Assembly: GCA_012064415.1 (NCBI GenBank)
Contig: SSNU01000202.1
Span: 1 to 64,000, forward strand
Source of the DNA: Gyrodactylus bullatarudis
Lineage: Eukaryota; Platyhelminthes; Monogenea; Gyrodactylidea; Gyrodactylidae
Length of the DNA stretch: 64,000 nucleotides
Direction of reading: 5' to 3'
Shown: positions 45,861 to 57,977 of the stretch, one piece after another
Layout of the letters: each line of letters starts with the position of its first letter
Position numbering within the stretch: position 1 is the first letter of the stretch
The notes under the pieces: model-generated
Database searches by the model: none
Seen by the model: only the letters and a program-made list of their open reading frames with translations
Told to the model about the DNA's origin: nothing
Position numbers and translations under genes: made by a program

Positions 45861-48440
45861 GGTGGGGGATTGCTAATTACCGGAAAAATTAATTCTCCGT
45901 GAGATAAATTGCGCAAAAATTGAAAAAAAAGAAATCTACTAAAGCTAATTTTGACTTTGAGGCAATTAAATTTAGATATTGGTTCATCGAAAATTTATTT
46001 TAGTCAATATGAAGATGGGAATCTATGATTCTTAATTTTTTCATCAATTTCTATGGAAACTATAGCATAATTCAAATCTCGAAGTAACGCCAAATTCCCA
46101 TTATTGAACTTTGAGTTGAAAAATATTGTTGATTTCAAAGTGAGGAAGCGAACGAAAGTTTATTTTTAGGATCAAGATTCGACAAAGAAATCAAATATGC
46201 TGAATCAGATTGCTTCTTCCTGATAAATTTTTTAGATTCTTCTTTTTTACAGTATTCAAACATAAGTGGGCCTTTCAATGAATTGGATTTCAAATTATCT
46301 TCAACATTTACGAGTACATGATAAAAAGAATAGATATCATTACTGTATTAACTAGGTAGGCTTTCAGATGATTTATTGTGTTTTCAGGCCCTTATTTTTA
46401 ATTCCAATACTTTTATCATAAATTTGACAGAGTTAATAGAATCATAAATAAATGCTCAGAATTTTCGGTCGTTAATCATAAAATAGTAGAGAATAATAAA
46501 TAAAAAATGTTCATTTCCATACTTGATTTACTCGAAATGGGGAAACTTTTGCTTGGCGCATATGAGTTATACCCATTGGTTTGTTTCTTGTCAAAATTTT
46601 ACCTTCGAGAACAAAATCGAAGACAATTTGTTCCAAATATTAACTTTGATTTGCTCCAATGTTAGAAAACTACTCGTTTTATTTATAAATTTCGAAATCT
46701 CAAGAACTCGATTTGAAAGAACTCCTTTTTTCCAACTTTTGAGTGAGAATATGGGCTCTGAATTTCAAGAGTAATCAGAATTATTGTTTTGGAAAGTGAT
46801 TATTTTCGTTTAAAATAATTATTAAAAAGCTTATTATTAGTAGAATCGAGATCTATCGGCTTCCATTTGTCAGTTAGTTGGAGCCAAGTTATTATTATTA
46901 TCAAGTGGAAGCTAGCATAACTGACATCGGCTCTCATCTTAAACAATGAAGCTTTGAAATTATTTGTATTTCGAAAATACAATGTTTCTTTCAATAAAAT
47001 TTCATGGAAAAATAATTGAAAAATTTTGAAAAGAACTTCTAATTTCGAGATAACAATGTAGAGATTACAGTGTTTTTAAGCTTAAATAGTGACCATATTT
47101 TACTATTAAGTTTAATGTCTAAAATACAAAATCATTTTTAAACTTTTGTTCTTCTCAAGTAAACCACAACACTCTCTTGAGCGATATTTTGAACTGAAAG
47201 ATATTTGAAATACTTTATTCATTCCTTATTAGCAAAGAAATTTATTAAGCAATAGAAAAATTGTATAAGAAAAGAAGGGTGATTTTTTCAAAATGTAGTC
47301 AAGAATTCTACTCTGAATAATGAAAGAATAAATTTCTTTAAAGCGATAATATAGTTGAATTTCATCAGGAATATCAGACTAATATCAATGAACATTGTTC
47401 TTCACTTGCCTATTTCAAAAAATATTGAAAATTTTTTGAGTCAAGAGAAAGTTAACGAATATTATAAAGCTAATTGACATAAAGACGAGAATATATATTT
47501 GTTACTGAGTTCTGAAAATATTTGAAATTTCGAAAAAAATTTTAATATCTTTTAGTATAATAAAAATAAAATATTCACGTGAATGTTCAAAATAAAACAT
47601 CAAGATATGTTGTTCTATTATTGCTGAAATCAGTAGAAGAACCCATAAAATTTATATTTCATCAGCCATGAAATTTGAAAAAAATTGAAGCTCAGATAAA
47701 ACTCTTTGATAATAATTCTAAATATAAATATTGTTTATGTTACATTGTTTCAATTAGCGTGGAAACTACCTTCAGTGTATACCCTGACGATAAATGTGTA
47801 TCCTCGAGTTTCCACATCAGACAGTTTTTAGACTGATGGCTTTGACCCTAAAAGCGGAAACTCAGTGTAAACAATGTTTACATAGATCGTTTTGGTCAAT
47901 CAATGAACTTTACAAAAATCTGAATTGTTTCATCAAGAAGACAAATATGATAAAATCCGGAGTCATTTTTAAAAATTCGATTCTTTTCGAACCTTGAGCT
48001 GGATATATTTACTAATTTGAATGGATGATAGATAGTCTCGAAGTTAGATAGGCAGACAGATTATGACCATCAAATTTTTGAAAAATTCAAGAGAATTCGA
48101 ATTATAATTATCCAAGTTTTATTAATTTCAGAAAAATTACGTCAAAGATTCAAGACTCAAAGAAGAGTCAGCGAAAGATAATTTCTCCATTGAACTGATA
48201 CCAAATATTTATTCGGTGTTTGCGTAATCAGTGGTCACATCCTTTCATTTACTAAAGCGAACGCTAAAGAAAAAGTAAACTTAATGAATAATAAATAGAC
48301 ACCAAACCCCTATTTTATTTTAACTTTGGATGAATAGATATCAATTAAAGGAGGTTGGAAATATGCATTAAATATATAAGAACTTGTTACATTTGCCACC
48401 GTGAGTTTTTGATTTTTAACATCAATAGGTATGAGAAGAT

Positions 48441-48621
48441 AACACGACGTGTCACTTTTCTTTCGATCTGGGGATATCAAAAAAAACTAAAATGATCCTG
48501 ATCCGAAATTTGACGCAGATTCTGTATCTGGTTTCAGAATCTCTGAATTGTATTTCGGATCAGGATCGAATTAGTTTATTTTTATATTCACTGATCGAAA
48601 GAAGCAGAAGTGACGCCACAG
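48441..48621. repeat. Imperfect hairpin repeat
   Basis: CTAAAATGATCCTGATCCGA is inverted as ATTTCGGATCAGGATCGAAT, and the outer blocks GTCACTTTTCTTTCGATC and GATCGAAAGAAGCAGAAGTG also pair. Total length is about 180 bp with a loop of about 40 bp. No ORF. Confidence 0.5.
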
Positions 48622-48959
48622 GTTAAATTTAACATGGAAATAGTGATGGTAGAAGGTTAACTGTCTAAAAAGAATAATTTCAATTTTTATTTCTGTGAGA
48701 AAACACTAGGCTAGGGTGAAATGATTACTTCCTTTTCTGATATAATTTAGTACTCAGATCATGTTTTGCATATTTTTAAAGCGTGAACGTCATTCTCCAT
48801 TGCTCATTTTTCCCTCATTACCCCACGAACACGATAAAACAACGAAGTTTACCATGAAGGCCCTCTTGATGATAAGATTACTATTACTATAGAAATTCAT
48901 TAAATGGCCAAGATATTCCGGAACTTAATGATTGCATAGTAAAAATACATTGAAAATTG

Positions 48960-49192
48960 AGTTGCGATTTGAAAAAAATTCTGTATTTTTAAAACCGAAT
49001 TACATATGGGTGAAGCATTTTCGACACATGCTTCAAAACAAAATAATGCTTAGAATTGACAGTTCTATCAGAAAAGGTTGGTTGCTCAAGATGATTGCTC
49101 AAAATCTTTCGAGAAATAAAAACAAATTTACAATTGAGGAAAATAATAATTATGTTCTTAAAAGCATAAATACTATTTTTCAAATTCGCTAA
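48960..49192 (+). other. Open frame sharing a peptide with an inverted copy at 53.1-53.2 kb
   Basis: The plus-strand frame encodes VKHFRHMLQNKIMLRIDSSI. The minus strand of 53110-53230 encodes VKHFRHMLQ*KLMLRIDTSI in the same relative frame. The pair is about 85% identical in DNA over 90 bp. The first copy is open for 86 codons and the second has a stop. The family is unknown: it may be a mobile-element ORF fragment or a decayed exon. Confidence 0.35.
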
Positions 49193-50743
49193 TGCATGTT
49201 AGATATCTGAGTAATCATGATAATTTTATCGCTTGTAATAAAAGTTGAATTGCTATATTTAGAGTCTATTTAGACACTGTTGATTGTATTTCTTTTGATC
49301 TTGAAAATCAAAAGAATTAATAAAGTAGGGAATCTCAATTTTTTTCAACAAGAAGATGACATTGAACTTTCTCAAGTAATTCTGTTACTAAAGAATCTAT
49401 AGAAATAAACCACTTTTCTGAAAGAAGAACGAATATTCTTTACAAAATTAATTTAACGATAAAATTTGGTGTGTTGATGTTTCAAAACTTTTTCGAACTT
49501 GAGCCTAATGAATTTCGTAAATTTACAAATGGTTTTCAATCAAATCAAAAAATCTATTTCGCATTCTAAGAAACAAGTGAAAAACCCGAGAAGTTAACTT
49601 AAATCCTATTAAAATTGTTTATTCGACAGTTAAAAATGAAATTTTTCATGAATATTTAAATTTTGATCGGTCAAAAAAATTTTCAAATTTGAAAATACTC
49701 ACAATTTTGTTTATCTTATTCCAGCGAAATTTCGTGGGATTAAAATACTTGAAGACTAAATTTATCATATCGATGGACGATTTGGGTAATTTTGCAAAAT
49801 TTCGTCCAAGTCTATTATTATTTAGCATATTCGAATTAAAGACTCCTACTCAGATTTCATTCTTTACTCAAAAAATGAGTGGATTTTTACCAAAACATCT
49901 CCCCCCTCCATGTTTCCATGTGTTTTTCCCCGCCAAAATTTTTTATTTATCAATCTTCTCTCCTGGGATTTTATTCATCTCTTGATGTTATTTCTGAGAG
50001 GATAAGAAAGAAATTCGGCATTGGAAAAAGTTTTTAATTAAAGATTAAATTTAATAAGCTACTTATCCATATGGAATGTTAGTTTAAGGTAAAATATTTA
50101 AGAATTTCATAGAGTTTTCATGTTTAAATGAACCGAATGAGTTTCAAATTGACACTTTCAATGAAATAAACAGATTATTGTTTAGAATCTGATTGGTTCA
50201 AAGTTTAGAATACAAAAAATCCTGCGAATTCCTGATTAACTAAAAAAACTTTCGAATGCTTTTAATTTACATAAATTTTAAAGGTATTTTTAAAAGATAA
50301 ATTTTTCATTGGATCGTTTTTGTGGTATTATTTTATTGAGTTAATTAATGTTTGTTATTTTTTCTTTTACAATATCATTCCTCATAAAGCTAAAAAGAAG
50401 TTAAATTTCTATAGAATCAGTCGTTCCAAGCAATCAGGTACAAGAATTATTGTCTTAAGTCCATATTAATGTTTTCTTTTGAGTGATAAATTAGATTTTC
50501 GAAGTTGTAGTATTTTCTGATTATTTTAGCAACTGCGATAAGCGTTATTTTTAAAAGAAACCCCTCTTTTCTTCTACAGATTGACCAATAGCAAGGGGAC
50601 AGTTGTAATAGTCAATTATTTTATAATTTATTTTTTTATTATCCAAAACTGAAAAACTTTATTTCATTGTTTGTTGATTCTTCCAAGTAACTCTTATTAA
50701 TTTTTCTTATAAAGAATCATTGAATCGTAACTTTCACTCTTAA

Positions 50744-51693
50744 CCCTCGCACGGAATTTAGGGTCAAAAAGAGCCCAAGGTGATTTCAATCCTCTATAAA
50801 TATTTCATTATTTTTTCTTTTTGTATGAAATTTTTTTGTAATCCTAGAGCAATAATTATTCAATCAAAAGTTATGTTTTTTTTCAGTCGTCGGTCTACTA
50901 TTACACAAAATAACTAACTCAGAAAAAATTATAACTGAGTCAGAATTTGGGGTCTTTTTGACCCCATCCTCTTTTTTTCATCTTATTTCTGATTCTATGT
51001 ATGGAATTTTTATTTTGTTCGTGATGGCAGTTATCATTTATTTTTTGCATCATGAGCTACTACAATAAAGATCTACATATGAGCTGGTCTTGCTATGAAC
51101 GTGCTATGAACAGAGAATTATAAGATGAATCCGAAAACTCTTCTTCGGCTAGAAGTGTCGAAGATTATGTTGAAGAGCATATTTCTGATAAAGAATAAGA
51201 CGAGGACTCTCTAATTTTTCGAGATTAACTTTTATCAAAATGTGGATCGATATTTTTCTCGAAAAAACCTCTATGCTCAATACCTATGGCTTGCACCAGA
51301 TTCACAGCAAATCCAGGACTAACAAAATTTTCCCGATCGTGTATTGATCCTGAAGATTTTTTTCAATTTATTCATTGATGCCAATATTGAATGAGCATAT
51401 AGAAAATTATTCGAACAAATGTATATATTCAAGTATATGCAAGACTAAAAAAGAGAGCTGGATTTGGGCTTTGATCCAGAGCAAGCGATAGAAAACAACA
51501 AAGTCAATGTGGAAAATGCAACATTTAAATATGCGAATAACATTTTTGCCTATGTAGTCCTAAATGTCTATAAAATTATCTAAATCTTGTTGAAAAAAAT
51601 CTTTTTCACCACTAAAACTAGTGTTGAGAGAAAGTGGGGTCAAAAAGACCCCAAATTTCGTCTACGTGATTTTTTTCAAATTCCGTGCGAGGG
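50744..51693 (+). mobile_element. piggyBac-like element, internally deleted
   Basis: The left end TTAA|CCCTCGCACGGAATTT and right end AAATTCCGTGCGAGGG|TTTA are inverted repeats at a TTAA-type target (right copy mutated). Subterminal hairpins of the form GGGGTC-TTTTT-GACCCC occur at about 50949 and 51625, and a weaker one lies near 50760. Inside, the plus strand keeps traces of an acidic transposase N-terminus (SSSARSVEDYVEEHISDKE) followed by stops and no catalytic core. Not autonomous. Confidence 0.6.
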
Positions 51694-53109
51694 TTTAAAA
51701 AAATATCTCTCATCATGTCTAGTACTGTCGTATTTCAACTTTTTTTTTAACTTCTCTACAGAATTATTGTAGAATTATTGATGAATGATGAAAATTTGCC
51801 ATCTGCATATTCTTGCTCTGAAAGAGAGATCAAGGAATGGTTCCTCATAAATAAAACCCCCTTGAGACATTTTTTGATAAACTTTTGTTTCTCTTAAACT
51901 ATCCACTCTCCTTTACACAAGGTTAAGCATTCGTAATTTCTTTCAAGATCAGAACAAAATAAAAACTACGAATTCATGATTTTTTGATCGAGATATCAAA
52001 ATTTTGGAAACTGATTCCATCGAATTAAGAAAAAAAATTCGAGTTGGCGCAATTTTTTTATATCTTGATTTGTTTATTGTCGATTTCAAGATGATCTCAT
52101 TAGTAATCACTGATTGACCGGTCAAGAATATGATCTAAAAAACTCATTTATAGGCGCTTATAAAAAGGCACTTTTTTTGGGCATATTACTTTGACTTTTT
52201 AAATTGTCATACTACTTATGAGTCAATTTTAATGAATAAGAAATGGATTGGCAGTACGACATCAAATATTACAATACAGATCTCCCGTTCTAGATTCTAG
52301 GAATACATTGGGTCAGGATTCGATAAATATACCAATGTGTTTCATTTGTTTAATATACCTTACTTGTAAAATATGAATTATATGACTTTTTGATGCTCTA
52401 GTAATCACTGATTGATCGGTCAAAAATGTTTTCAATTTAATTTTAATTTTCCCAATTTTGTTTACAGTTTCCTTGAGTTTTGTTCGGGAAAAAAATCACC
52501 TAAAAAAAGATGAGACGCTTGTTTTAGAATTCTCCTCAACTGTGTATCCTAATTGAATTCTAAATGTTTTCTTATAGGGTAATGCTTCCAAACTGGTATT
52601 GATTAGGAAACTCTGAGAGATTTGAAGTTTCTTTGTCTATCTAATTTCAAATGAATAAATATTTAAATAGATTAAGGCCTCTAATTACTACTCAAGGAAT
52701 TCCTCAAGATGAAATAAAAAATCCTTTGAATTACTTGCTATAACATAATCTTGCTTCATTTCAGGTAAAGTATGGACTGATTATTTTTTATATATTTAGA
52801 ATACTTCCTATAGATCAATATCGATACTCGTAATAATTTGATTCGTAGTATATCAACGCTATTGTGAAATTGGTGACTAGGACATTGGCATTTGCAGATC
52901 GGCTAGAGTGGTGGACTTATGTTTTGATACAAAAAGGTAAAAACTTTTAACTTTATTGAATTGATCAAATTCGAGAGAATACAAATCAGTACTGAATTAA
53001 AATAGACATGAAAAAAACTTGAACAGCTATCAAAAACAGATTTTACAAGATTGTAACCATAACTGCAAAATAAATATCATCAACACAGAGAGGTGAAATT
53101 TTTAACCTC

Positions 53110-53230
53110 ATATAAGTACCAACTTTTCTGATAGAAGTGTCAATTCTAAGCATTAGTTTTTATTGAAGCATGTGTCGAAAATGCTTCACCTTAATGTCAA
53201 TCGGTTTTAAAACTCCAAAATTTTTCAAAT
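53110..53230 (-). other. Inverted, stop-containing copy of the 48.98-kb peptide
   Basis: See the partner at 48960-49192. The frame reads LLELSGDLKNFGVLKPIDIK then VKHFRHMLQ, a TAA, and KLMLRIDTSIRKV. It is on the same strand as the TRPA gene, but no link to it could be shown. Confidence 0.3.
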
Positions 53231-53936
53231 CGCCGCTCAATTCCAGGAGATCAATAAATGGGTGGTTTACGAAGTATTTTCTGAGGCTTGAATGAATAAT
53301 AATGAGTTGCTAAAATTAGGTGTGAGAGAACTATCACTGTCGGACTTTAAACGTTAAAATTTTGCATGTTAAAAAGTAACCAAAATTGTATTCTGGTCTA
53401 CGCATACTTTGGTTGAACGACAAAAACTGTAGATTGCAAAATTAAGTGAAGTAGATCTTGTATCGAATCAGATAAAGGAATGCTAATTCAACCATAATTT
53501 GCATACAAAATAGAAGCTTATAGATCTTATTCCCAAGTGTTTTTGGATTATTTTCTAATCCTTTCTGTATTTCTCGAGATTACAATTTAGAAGCAGAGTC
53601 AGACTGTTTTGTTTCAGAGTCTTTGATATGAACATTTCATTCAGGGTCATAAAACTTTTTACTGATTTTCAAGCTGTAAAAAGAATTTAATTTCATAATT
53701 ATGACCATTTCTTATCTAATTTCCTTGTCTTATCGTGATCATCCTACTTTTGATCACTTTCTCATATTGAAATCGAAATCAATTTAAAACACTGAAAAAT
53801 AGGTTATGGAAAATCAAAAGTTACTCTTGATTCTTTCAAAAAGTAGACAAATTCTTTGTAGCCATATAGAATTGATTCAGCTTCAAAATGAGGTACTCTA
53901 TGTGCTCAAATAAGATTTGAAGACAAGACGAGTATT

Positions 53937-53977
53937 TAGTGATAAAGCTTTTATTTCGCCGGATCTCGTCAGACTCT
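53937..53977 (-). ncRNA. Solitary hammerhead-like ribozyme motif
   Basis: Minus strand: AGU/ACU stem I (3 bp, with an alternative GAGU/ACUC pairing), CUGACGA, GAUCCGGC, GAAA, stem III ATAAA/TTTAT with an AGC loop, and cleavage C at 53940. The adjoining ACACCGACTTGATTTATATA matches the flank of the 33.7-kb element, so the two are related. No second arm was found nearby. Confidence 0.55.
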
Positions 53978-55370
53978 TACACCGACTTGATTTATATATT
54001 AGATGAATTAACAAAATTTGCATCCTCTCATTGGCTGGTTTGGAAACGTTTATGGGGAGGGAGTGGTGTTTCTCTTTTGTTAGTGAGCAGTTACCTACAT
54101 ATTTGGTCTTCTTTTTATGTATGGATCAATTGGTAACTGTCCACTTTCTCTTCTCCTCTTCCTGCTTGTTTTGCAGCTTGCATTGGACACTGTTTTCGAG
54201 TTGCTAATTATAGGTTGATTAATTAAATTTGATTATAATCAACTTCCGTTGATTTCTTGTTTTTGTCACTTGATGTCTCATCCACGTATGTTGCTGGGGC
54301 GGTGATATTGCTGCCAATTAGCTGATTAGTAGTGTCTTCATAATTTTATTGATTTCAAATTGAGTTGTTTAGGACCAAAATTAGACAAGGAAAATATTGA
54401 AACTTGGATGAACTACATTCGAATTCTTGATAAAAGAATTGAAAATTTTGTAAAAATCATAGATCTCATTTATAAACAAAAAAATAGATTCCTTGTTTAT
54501 ACCAAACCGACTTTATAACTTGTAATAATTTTCACAAGATGTTGTGTTACAATTTGTATAAATTCTGTATCAAAATAAGAATATACACAAGAAAACCGAT
54601 TGGAGACCAGCTTATCAACAATTTCAGATGGTGTAAAGTTATAAATAATCTCTTTTAAAGGATGTTCCCCGATAACTTGAACAATATTGGGGTGCAACCA
54701 AGTAGTTTTCTAGATATTCGACACAAAAACAGAGATTCTTGCGAATAGGGTAAAATAAATAAAACATTTTATTACCAAATTGTACATAAATCCCTTGAAG
54801 ATCTGGAAATTTAACTTTCCATTGTTCATCATTTGATGTGATAAAAAAATAGTTTCAAATTCACACTTCTCTATGAATCTTCTCTCTCTGTGTGAATGAA
54901 TATGAATAATTTTTTACCTTTGGCTATCCATAAGATTCCTTTGAAATATGATCCCTAGGCAAAATTCTATACTTTCTCAGAGAGCTTTAATTTTATGATA
55001 AATCTTTTTCTTTTTATACCTCACGTAATTCCGGAGAAGTAGTTTGTAAGCAAAATTTTGATGTGACTCTTTTTAGAATTCATCAACCAAGATTAGTGAA
55101 ACCAGAAACTTTTTAGAATTCATCAAGTAGTTATTCAGGAAGATATTAGGCATAGATTGACTTTAACGTTGTTCGCTTGATTTGAATTAAAAATTATAAG
55201 AACCCATTTCAATTTCTCATATTTTGAGTTTTTGTTAATTTCGAAGATTTGGAGTGGTATCTGGAATCATAATTAGACAAGAGAACTTTTCTTGAAAGGG
55301 AATTTCTTTAGCAGAATTCGAATTTCTTGTTTAAAGCGTATAAGTTATAACCAATAATTGGGTCAAGTTA

Positions 55371-55669
55371 GCCCCATCGAGACAATAAGAAAAACCAATC
55401 GAGTAAGAAATTCAAAATTGATATAAAACGATTCTTATGTAAAATATATTCAATAAGGATTCCCTTGATCCCATCTAAGAAAGACGATTTTCTACTGAAT
55501 TTCCCTAATTTTAATAGTCTCGATTATTTCATCCAAATCACTTTTGGTATTTTTGAGATTCGATTAGTGTGAATTATAAAACAGATTATTTGATGATGTG
55601 TTGAAACCTGCGTAATAACTGAGAATTTTTGACTTTTATAATCGCCCTAGGGCAAACCTCAAGAAAGGG
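55371..55669. mobile_element. Second copy of the TTAA-flanked MITE
   Basis: About 300 bp, inverted relative to 8291-8643. It ends AGAAAGGG|TTAA on the right, and the left TTAG|CCCC is mutated. It shares CTAAGAAAGACGATTTTCTA-type blocks and TGCGTAATAACTGA. It lies just upstream of the LINE fragment. Confidence 0.5.
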
Positions 55670-55793
55670 TTAAATTAAATCATTGAAATCAATGAAAATT
55701 CTGAGCTTAAAAACGTTTCGAAAAAAAAATTTTTTTCATTTAACAATCTTATCGTCTCGTTTCATTAGGGTTTATGGTTAGCACTTTATATGA

Positions 55794-57785
55794 GTTCTCA
55801 ACTATACGGAAAAGAATTCTATTGATATCCATCCTGAGCAGTCTCCCAGTAACTCATCCATCAACCCAAAAGTTACGAACTATGATCTTTTATATTCACT
55901 TTCTAAATTCTGTCATGACTCTTATGAAATAATATATTTTTTGTATGAAATTATCAACCTCTCTACAGAAATATTATTAAATAAATGCTCTAGAAAGTAC
56001 TGTTATTACAAAAATAAGCAAGTCATGGATTTCTATCATGGATATTCATCTGGGTCCCAGATTATAAAATTAAAAGTCAAAATTACTAGATTTGACAATT
56101 ATTTCATATCATGGATAAACAAATTAAACAAATCTAGAGAAAATAATATTATGAAAAAAATCAAAAATTCACCAAAGGAAGGTTATCGAATCCTGAATAA
56201 ATACTTCAAATTTAAAAACACTTACCCCACATCAAGCCTAATAGAACCTCAATCCCTGAATACTTTTTTCTTATCATGCTATTCTCCAAGAACATTTTTC
56301 CAACTTATTAGCCCTATGTATCATAATTTTGCTTATGAATTTATCACATATACAGAATTTCTAGATATCATTAATAGTGTAAAACATCAAGAAAGCAAAG
56401 ACTTTATGAACATTTCCATCAAAGCTATCAAAAGCTGTTCCAACAAGTTCAAATACCTATTATATTCATTCTATTACTACAATATCTTTATAAAATTTTG
56501 TATTCCTAAAGCCATGTTACTTGTAAATATTATTCCTTTACCTAAAATTAAATTCCCTTTATCAGTCAATGACTTTCGCCCAATATCCATGTTACCTAAA
56601 TTAACATGTATTCTCGATTCAATTATCCTTTTTCTCCTCAAAAAATATATTAATATTGGTCAAATCGACCCTACCCAGCATGGATTTGTCGAATCTCGAT
56701 CAACGGAAACTAACTTACTCGCATTTTTCTCTCACATACAAGAATGTAAATCAAAAGACATGCTCAACCTAGTAGTATATATAGATTTAAAAAAAGCATT
56801 TGATTCTATTTCTTTTTCATCTATTATGAATATTCTTATTGAATATGTTTGTGACAAAAATTTGTTAAATGTGACCTATTTATTCCTTTCATGCAGATAT
56901 CAATTTGTATCCTCTAATGATAAATCCTCTTCAGCCTACGAGATTACCTCGGGGGTACCTCAGGGGAGTCGTATTGGTCCACTTTTATTCAACTTAATCT
57001 TTTCAAGAATTCGATCCAACAATGAACATATTAAACTGTTTAAATTTGCAGATGACTTAAAAATCTGCTTTTCATTCCCTAATAATTATGTTGATAATGA
57101 ACTTGTTACCTCATTCATAAATGATTTAATAGAAATACTTGACTCGTGTTCCCTAAAAATTAATTTTGATAAAAGTTTCTATCTTGTCCCCTTTCTTAGT
57201 CCAACAACGAATTTTAATCTTGGCATTGACAATTTTGTTTTTAAGAGAAAATTTATGGTTCGTGATCTTGGCTTGGAATATGACTTTAACTTGCGTTTTG
57301 ATAAATATATTAAATCCATTGCCAATTTATTTGCAGCGCGCACTTTACATATTCATAGAATTGCCAAAACTTACAAGATGAAGATTTTCTTATTTACGAA
57401 TTACGCTCGACCAACAGTGGAATACTGCTCTGCTATCTGGAGTCCAGCATCACTTTCTACTTCATTTATCCTTGATGCAATTCAAAAAAGATTCCTCAAA
57501 CTGAGTTCGAGACCTTCGAGTGGTTTCGATAAAATCAAGTTACTGAGACATCGAAGATATTTTAGATGCCTAAAACTTGCTAATGATAATATCTCCTCAC
57601 TTTGGAATGCGAAATTGAACCAGAGAGTCTTACGTAACAAGAATATTAAACTTCAGAGACCTATCAATAACTCATTGAAAACTTTATATTTTTTTGATAG
57701 ACTTCCCAGTCTCTTTAATGAACTGACAAGAAAAAACATTTCATTTTCCAAAAAAGAGTTGTATAAGTATTTAGAGAACCTATAA
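55794..57785 (+). CDS. Non-LTR retrotransposon (LINE) reverse transcriptase, 5'-truncated
   Basis: An open frame of about 660 codons with no in-frame ATG near its start (the first is at about 56026). The upstream part, including the expected endonuclease domain, is lost. RT motifs appear in order: NDFRPISMLPKL, YIDLKKAFDSI (catalytic Asp), GVPQGSRIGPLLFNLI, and FKFADDLKICF (catalytic Asp pair), then a thumb/maturase-like C-terminal part (YCSAIWSPASL, AIQKRFLKL). This fits the jockey/CR1 group. The remaining frame is uninterrupted, so insertion is not ancient. It probably sits in an intron or downstream part of the TRPA gene, in the opposite orientation. Truncation at the 5' end is normal for target-primed reverse transcription. 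Confidence 0.88.
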   Translation, partial: VLNYTEKNSIDIHPEQSPSNSSINPKVTNYDLLYSLSKFCHDSYEIIYFLYEIINLSTEILLNKCSRKYCYYKNKQVMDFYHGYSSGSQIIKLKVKITRFDNYFISWINKLNKSRENNIMKKIKNSPKEGYRILNKYFKFKNTYPTSSLIEPQSLNTFFLSCYSPRTFFQLISPMYHNFAYEFITYTEFLDIINSVKHQESKDFMNISIKAIKSCSNKFKYLLYSFYYYNIFIKFCIPKAMLLVNIIPLPKIKFPLSVNDFRPISMLPKLTCILDSIILFLLKKYINIGQIDPTQHGFVESRSTETNLLAFFSHIQECKSKDMLNLVVYIDLKKAFDSISFSSIMNILIEYVCDKNLLNVTYLFLSCRYQFVSSNDKSSSAYEITSGVPQGSRIGPLLFNLIFSRIRSNNEHIKLFKFADDLKICFSFPNNYVDNELVTSFINDLIEILDSCSLKINFDKSFYLVPFLSPTTNFNLGIDNFVFKRKFMVRDLGLEYDFNLRFDKYIKSIANLFAARTLHIHRIAKTYKMKIFLFTNYARPTVEYCSAIWSPASLSTSFILDAIQKRFLKLSSRPSSGFDKIKLLRHRRYFRCLKLANDNISSLWNAKLNQRVLRNKNIKLQRPINNSLKTLYFFDRLPSLFNELTRKNISFSKKELYKYLENL

Positions 57786-57845
57786 AAATTTCCTTTTTTC
57801 ATTTGTATGATATAATTTAGACAATAAAGATTATTATTATTATTG
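57786..57845 (+). mobile_element. LINE 3' tail with ATT microsatellite
   Basis: The 3' UTR is short, contains AATAAAG and ends in an (ATT)n repeat, as in several LINE clades that end in simple repeats rather than poly(A). It marks the 3' end of the insertion. Confidence 0.65.
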
Positions 57846-57977
57846 TTACGTTTTTAGTCTGACTCGATATCCACAATTATTTGAAGTATTAAACAACTCC
57901 TAATCTTGGTATTCTCCACTTTAACCACATATTTTTGACAACTATAATTTTTATTGGTTTTGAAAAATTTAACTCAC

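Noticed and set aside
46800..46994. Hydrophobic minus-strand ORF upstream of the GPCR as a signal-peptide exon
   Set aside because: The hydrophobic stretch is internal, no donor fits the phase of the next exon, and the sequence is repeat-like.
49646..49985. Overlapping ORFs on both strands as TRPA or other exons
   Set aside because: A possible donor exists on the minus strand, but no acceptor or family match was seen. Both frames have AT-rich background composition.
53939..54136. 65-codon plus-strand ORF
   Set aside because: It overlaps the antisense of the hammerhead motif and its repeat flank. The frame is incidental.
54497..54697. Minus-strand frame with HPNIVQVIGEHPLKEIIYNF preceded by a possible acceptor
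   Set aside because: It is on the TRPA strand and looks partly coding, but it has no similarity to the TRPA pore or C-terminus that I can recognise and no donor or partner exon. Left unannotated.
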